A stretch of DNA of 64,000 nt from Archegozetes longisetosus (taxonomy: Eukaryota; Arthropoda; Arachnida; Sarcoptiformes; Trhypochthoniidae), in assembly GCA_018873245.2 (NCBI GenBank), contig JAEMBT020000008.1, positions 5,450,001 through 5,514,000 on the forward strand. The letters run 5' to 3'. Both the position numbers and the translations under genes were made by a program. The notes under the pieces were generated by a model. The model searched no databases and was not told the origin of the DNA. It was given only the letters and a program-made list of their open reading frames with translations. Positions 61,023 through 64,000 of the stretch are shown here, one piece after another. The first letter of the stretch is position 1. Each line of letters begins with the position of its first letter.

Positions 61023-63416
61023 TTCACTATTAGCTTTAGGAGCGACTCATCACTTCCTAATCAATGCTCGACAACGAATGAAAGTCGGCATCATTTTAGA
61101 AACAGGTGAAGCCCGAGAAGTGCATCACATGTGTGTACTTCTTGGTTATGGTGCTGATGCCATCTGCCCATATCTAGTGTTCGAAACAATGGCTGCACTT
61201 CGAGAGGAAGGATTACTACAACTCACAGATTCAGAAGTCTATAAGAACTACGTGTCAGCGATGGAACGCGGAATATCTAGTCATGGCAAATCTTTGAAGC
61301 AGTTGGACTCGGAGAAGTTATTGATAAGTGTTTCAAAAACACTGCTTCACAACTCGGTGGCGCAACTTTTGAAGATCTCGCAGACGAAGCCTTAGAGAGA
61401 CATTCGATAGCTTTTCATCCAAGATATTTTTCAGACTCACTTATTTTACGAAATCCTGGTTTCTATCACTGGCGATCAGGTGGAGAAAAGCATATAAATG
61501 ACCCGTTAGCCATCGCTAACCTTCAGGACGCAGCTGTAACCAACTCAACAAATGCTTATCAACAGTTTGTGAACATTACAAATAGAGCGGTAAAAGATTG
61601 TACTCTTAGAGGACAACTCGAGCTAATTTACACTTCGAAATCAATACCTATAGAAGAGATGGAACCGGCCGCTGCTAATGTTAAATGTTTTGCTACAGGT
61701 TTGAGAATTGGGTCTAAACAATTATACAGATAACAAATATTGATTTATATTTAAGTGCCATGTCTTTTGGCTCGATATCAATCGAAGCCCACACGACTCT
61801 CGCTATAGCTATGAATAGAGTTGGAGGAAAATCAAATACAGAAGGTGGAGAAGATTCCGATTGATGGGTTGTAAAAGATTTGGCAGAACTTATTTATGAT
61901 CTCAAGTGCTCTAAACCTAAGGTAAGGATTTCTGTGAAGTTGGTCTCAGAAGTGAGTGTCGGTATTGTAGCCGCAGTGTGGCTAAAGGTTAGAAATTTGA
62001 ATTCAATCCAAATTATTGATATGGAGTTTAGTTTGAGTTTTATCGATATGTACTCAATATTTAATCGCAAAGTTTGAACGAACTCTTGTTTTAAGTGTTC
62101 GTACTCTTTGTTCACATAATCTTCATTTCTATGATCTTTTTTATGCGCACTTCAGATAAATTCGTCGATTTAAGCTTTAGATATTAATTTTCTAAGAATT
62201 AAACGATTTACAAATTGGAAAAAAGTCAGTAAAACTGTCTCCAAATCAACTCAATAGCACTAAACCTTTACTAATATCAAGAATTGATTGTAAAACAAGA
62301 AAAGCCGAACACAAAAGCATTTCTGGTCACGATGGAGGAACTCATGCTTCTTCGTGGACTGGCATCAAAGAAGCAGGTCTTCTGTGGCAATTAGGCATTT
62401 GTGAAACATATCAGGTCCTGGTTGCAAATGATCTCAGGTCTACTCAGGTCTAGAGTTGTTTTTCAATTTGACGGAAAAATCAGAACAGCTTTTGACGTGT
62501 TGGTCGCTGTGATGCTCGGCGCCGATGAGTTTGGTTTGTCAACAGCACCACTCATAGTAATCAGTTGTATTGATGAGAAAGTGTCACTTAAACATATGTC
62601 CAGTCGGAGCGGCCACTCAACACCACAACTGACAAACAAATTCGAGAGAAAACCTGAGTATTTCGTCAATTATTTATTTCTATTGGCAGAAGAAATCAGG
62701 GCACAAATGGCAAAGTTGGGCAAACATTTTGATCGAAATGTAATGACGGAATGATTTATTTGTTTCTATTAGAAGAGAACGTAGATAGATTTAGTTAAAC
62801 AACATCTAAATGAATTGCTTACGAAAACTGATTCAGAAGTTGCGGCACAAATCTTAAATAATTTTCCCGGTTTTACGGGTCGCGTGTTTTCTCGGTATTA
62901 ATTCGCCACCAGTTGCTGTCAAAACAGTCGAAGTGTCTATTATTGAAACTGCCTTTGAAAAGGGTTGGATTAAGGAATCGCCACCTGCTCGTACAACTGA
63001 TAAACGTGTAGCTATTATTGGTTCAGGACCGGCAGGACTGGCGTATGCTGACCAACTTAACAAAGCCGGCCATTTAGTCACTGTTTTTGAAAGGAACGAT
63101 CGAATTGGTGGACTTCAACACGGTATTCCAGTCATGAAGTTATCGAAACAAGTGATTGAGCGAAGAATCGACTTAATGAGTGCCGAAGCAATTGTTTTCA
63201 AAACTAATTGCAATGTTGGCAAAGATATATCTGGTGAAGAACTGCTGCGAAACTTTGATGCGATATGTTTGGCAACAGGCGCCACGTGGCCGACAGATTT
63301 GCCTATTCCTGGCAGACAATTGAATGGTATCTACTTTGCGATCACTTTTCTCGAATGTTCACAAAAACATTTGTGGAAAACAACCAATGATGTGATGCCA
63401 GATATTAGTGCTTAAG
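61023..63416 (+). pseudogene. Glutamate synthase (GOGAT), decayed central and C-terminal part
   Basis: The enzyme makes glutamate from glutamine and 2-oxoglutarate with FMN, FAD and NAD(P)H. After an acceptor at 61,021 the exon codes LALGATHHFLINARQRMKVG and LETGEAREVHHMCVLLGYGA (central domain). About 20 residues before QIFEAVGL are deleted, with a frame change (about 61,285). Then come [40 protein letters not shown] (FMN-domain start), [57 protein letters not shown] and, from 62,862, the FAD/NADPH beta part FPGFTGRV, VAIIGSGPAGLAYADQLNKA and TGATWPTDLPIPGR. At least six frame breaks or stops, missing cysteines of the 3Fe-4S cluster region and loss of the second dinucleotide site show it is dead. 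Introns appear retained, so it is not a processed copy. Confidence 0.9.
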
Positions 63417-64000
63417 GAGTATTGCAGTTAAAAGCAATTGATGATTATTTGAATGTTCATGAAGGTAACAATAGTGTGAGAGTGGATTTTTATATAGCGA
63501 AATAACAACTCAGACTTTAACAATTAACAATCTTTATTAAAATATAAATTGAATGATAATACATAAAGATTTAAAAGTGTCGCACAGAGTCTAAGTTCTC
63601 TCGCACTCTCTTACTAACTCACTTAATTTCTACTCTATTACTCTCTCTTTTTATACTCTTCTGGCTAATTAATAAAAGGATGTTTAAGAATATTTTCGAG
63701 TTATAATTTTGAGAAAAGTTATTCCTAAAAAGGGATGTTCAAGCATTCCAGTATTAGATTCTCACAACAATTAATTTCCTATTGTAATTAAATTAGAATA
63801 AGAATTTGCTTTTACAATTAGAGCGAACTAAACAAAACCTTTTATAGTCATAACGAAATAAGAGTTAAACTTTCATTCTCATAACAAATAGAAAGTTTAC
63901 AAAACAAATTAAAATACTTTTTGTTTTAATATAACAACAGCCATAAAAACATAAGTGTTTTCTAATTAGATACTGACTCATGAAGTTTTGATAAAAATGA
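63417..64000 (-). other. End of window: LTR-like control sequences
   Basis: The frame of the glutamate synthase remnant continues past its TAA for 28 codons (VLQLKAIDDYLNVHEGNN) to a stop at about 63,505; unrecognised. On the minus strand AGTATAAAAAGAGAG (about 63,650) and TTTTAATAAAG (about 63,532) lie in promoter and polyadenylation order, like an LTR, but no TG/CA ends could be fixed. Confidence 0.3.

Noticed and set aside
62463-62669. Minus-strand frames over the glutamate synthase remnant
   Set aside because: Shadows; the plus strand matches the enzyme family.

Overview
The window is nuclear DNA of an animal, most likely an arthropod. It is very AT-rich. Its genes carry GT-AG introns and AATAAA signals, there are no operons or ribosome-binding sites, and the recognisable genes are metazoan: a secreted animal haem peroxidase, an RCC1-repeat/kinase family and an NADPH/NADH-type glutamate synthase. 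A mite is my best guess, because the RCC1 part ends in a linker like that of RCBTB-type proteins, but the sequence does not prove this.

Layout: 1-5,780 is mostly non-coding, with a transposase-like fragment and a small pogo-like element. 5,781-13,735 is an intact eight-exon peroxidase gene; all exon phases join to 789 residues. 13,760-19,800 is non-coding with a tRNA-derived SINE, a fold-back mariner derivative and a hairpin element with a perfect 8-bp target duplication. 19,800-32,900 is a rearranged family of genes coding N-terminal RCC1 repeats followed by a C-terminal protein kinase. One copy (22,845-25,115, three exons, 714 residues) is intact; copies or fragments at 21.5, 25.9, 27.0, 30.1 and 32.2 kb and a reverse-strand copy at 51-52.8 kb are broken. 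A medium-copy, satellite-like repeat occurs as blocks in front of three of these copies, and a solo-LTR-like sequence sits among them.

32,900-46,900 is transposon-dominated: a Foldback-like element with 9-bp target duplications, a 223-bp MITE, a 1.77-kb element with long inverted repeats, a piggyBac-type MITE that splits an old reading frame, and a 1.34-kb near-perfect palindrome. At 47,093-48,054 on the minus strand lie two slightly overlapping frames that together resemble a bacterial polymorphic-toxin layout: a small-residue-rich hydrophobic region, a polyglycine linker and a GH...N nuclease domain. 49-54 kb holds a degenerate tandem array, the reverse RCC1-kinase remnant with a mariner in its intron, a hAT transposase tail and a piggyBac-type MITE whose empty site survives at 41.6 kb. 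54-61 kb is largely empty. 61,023-63,416 is a decayed glutamate synthase gene, and an exact 77-bp piece of it also sits at 19,794, next to the satellite-like block.

The genes do not form a pathway. The theme is repeated duplication and breakage of a few genes by DNA transposons. The most notable items are the RCC1-kinase architecture, the toxin-like nuclease and the set of non-autonomous elements with readable insertion scars.
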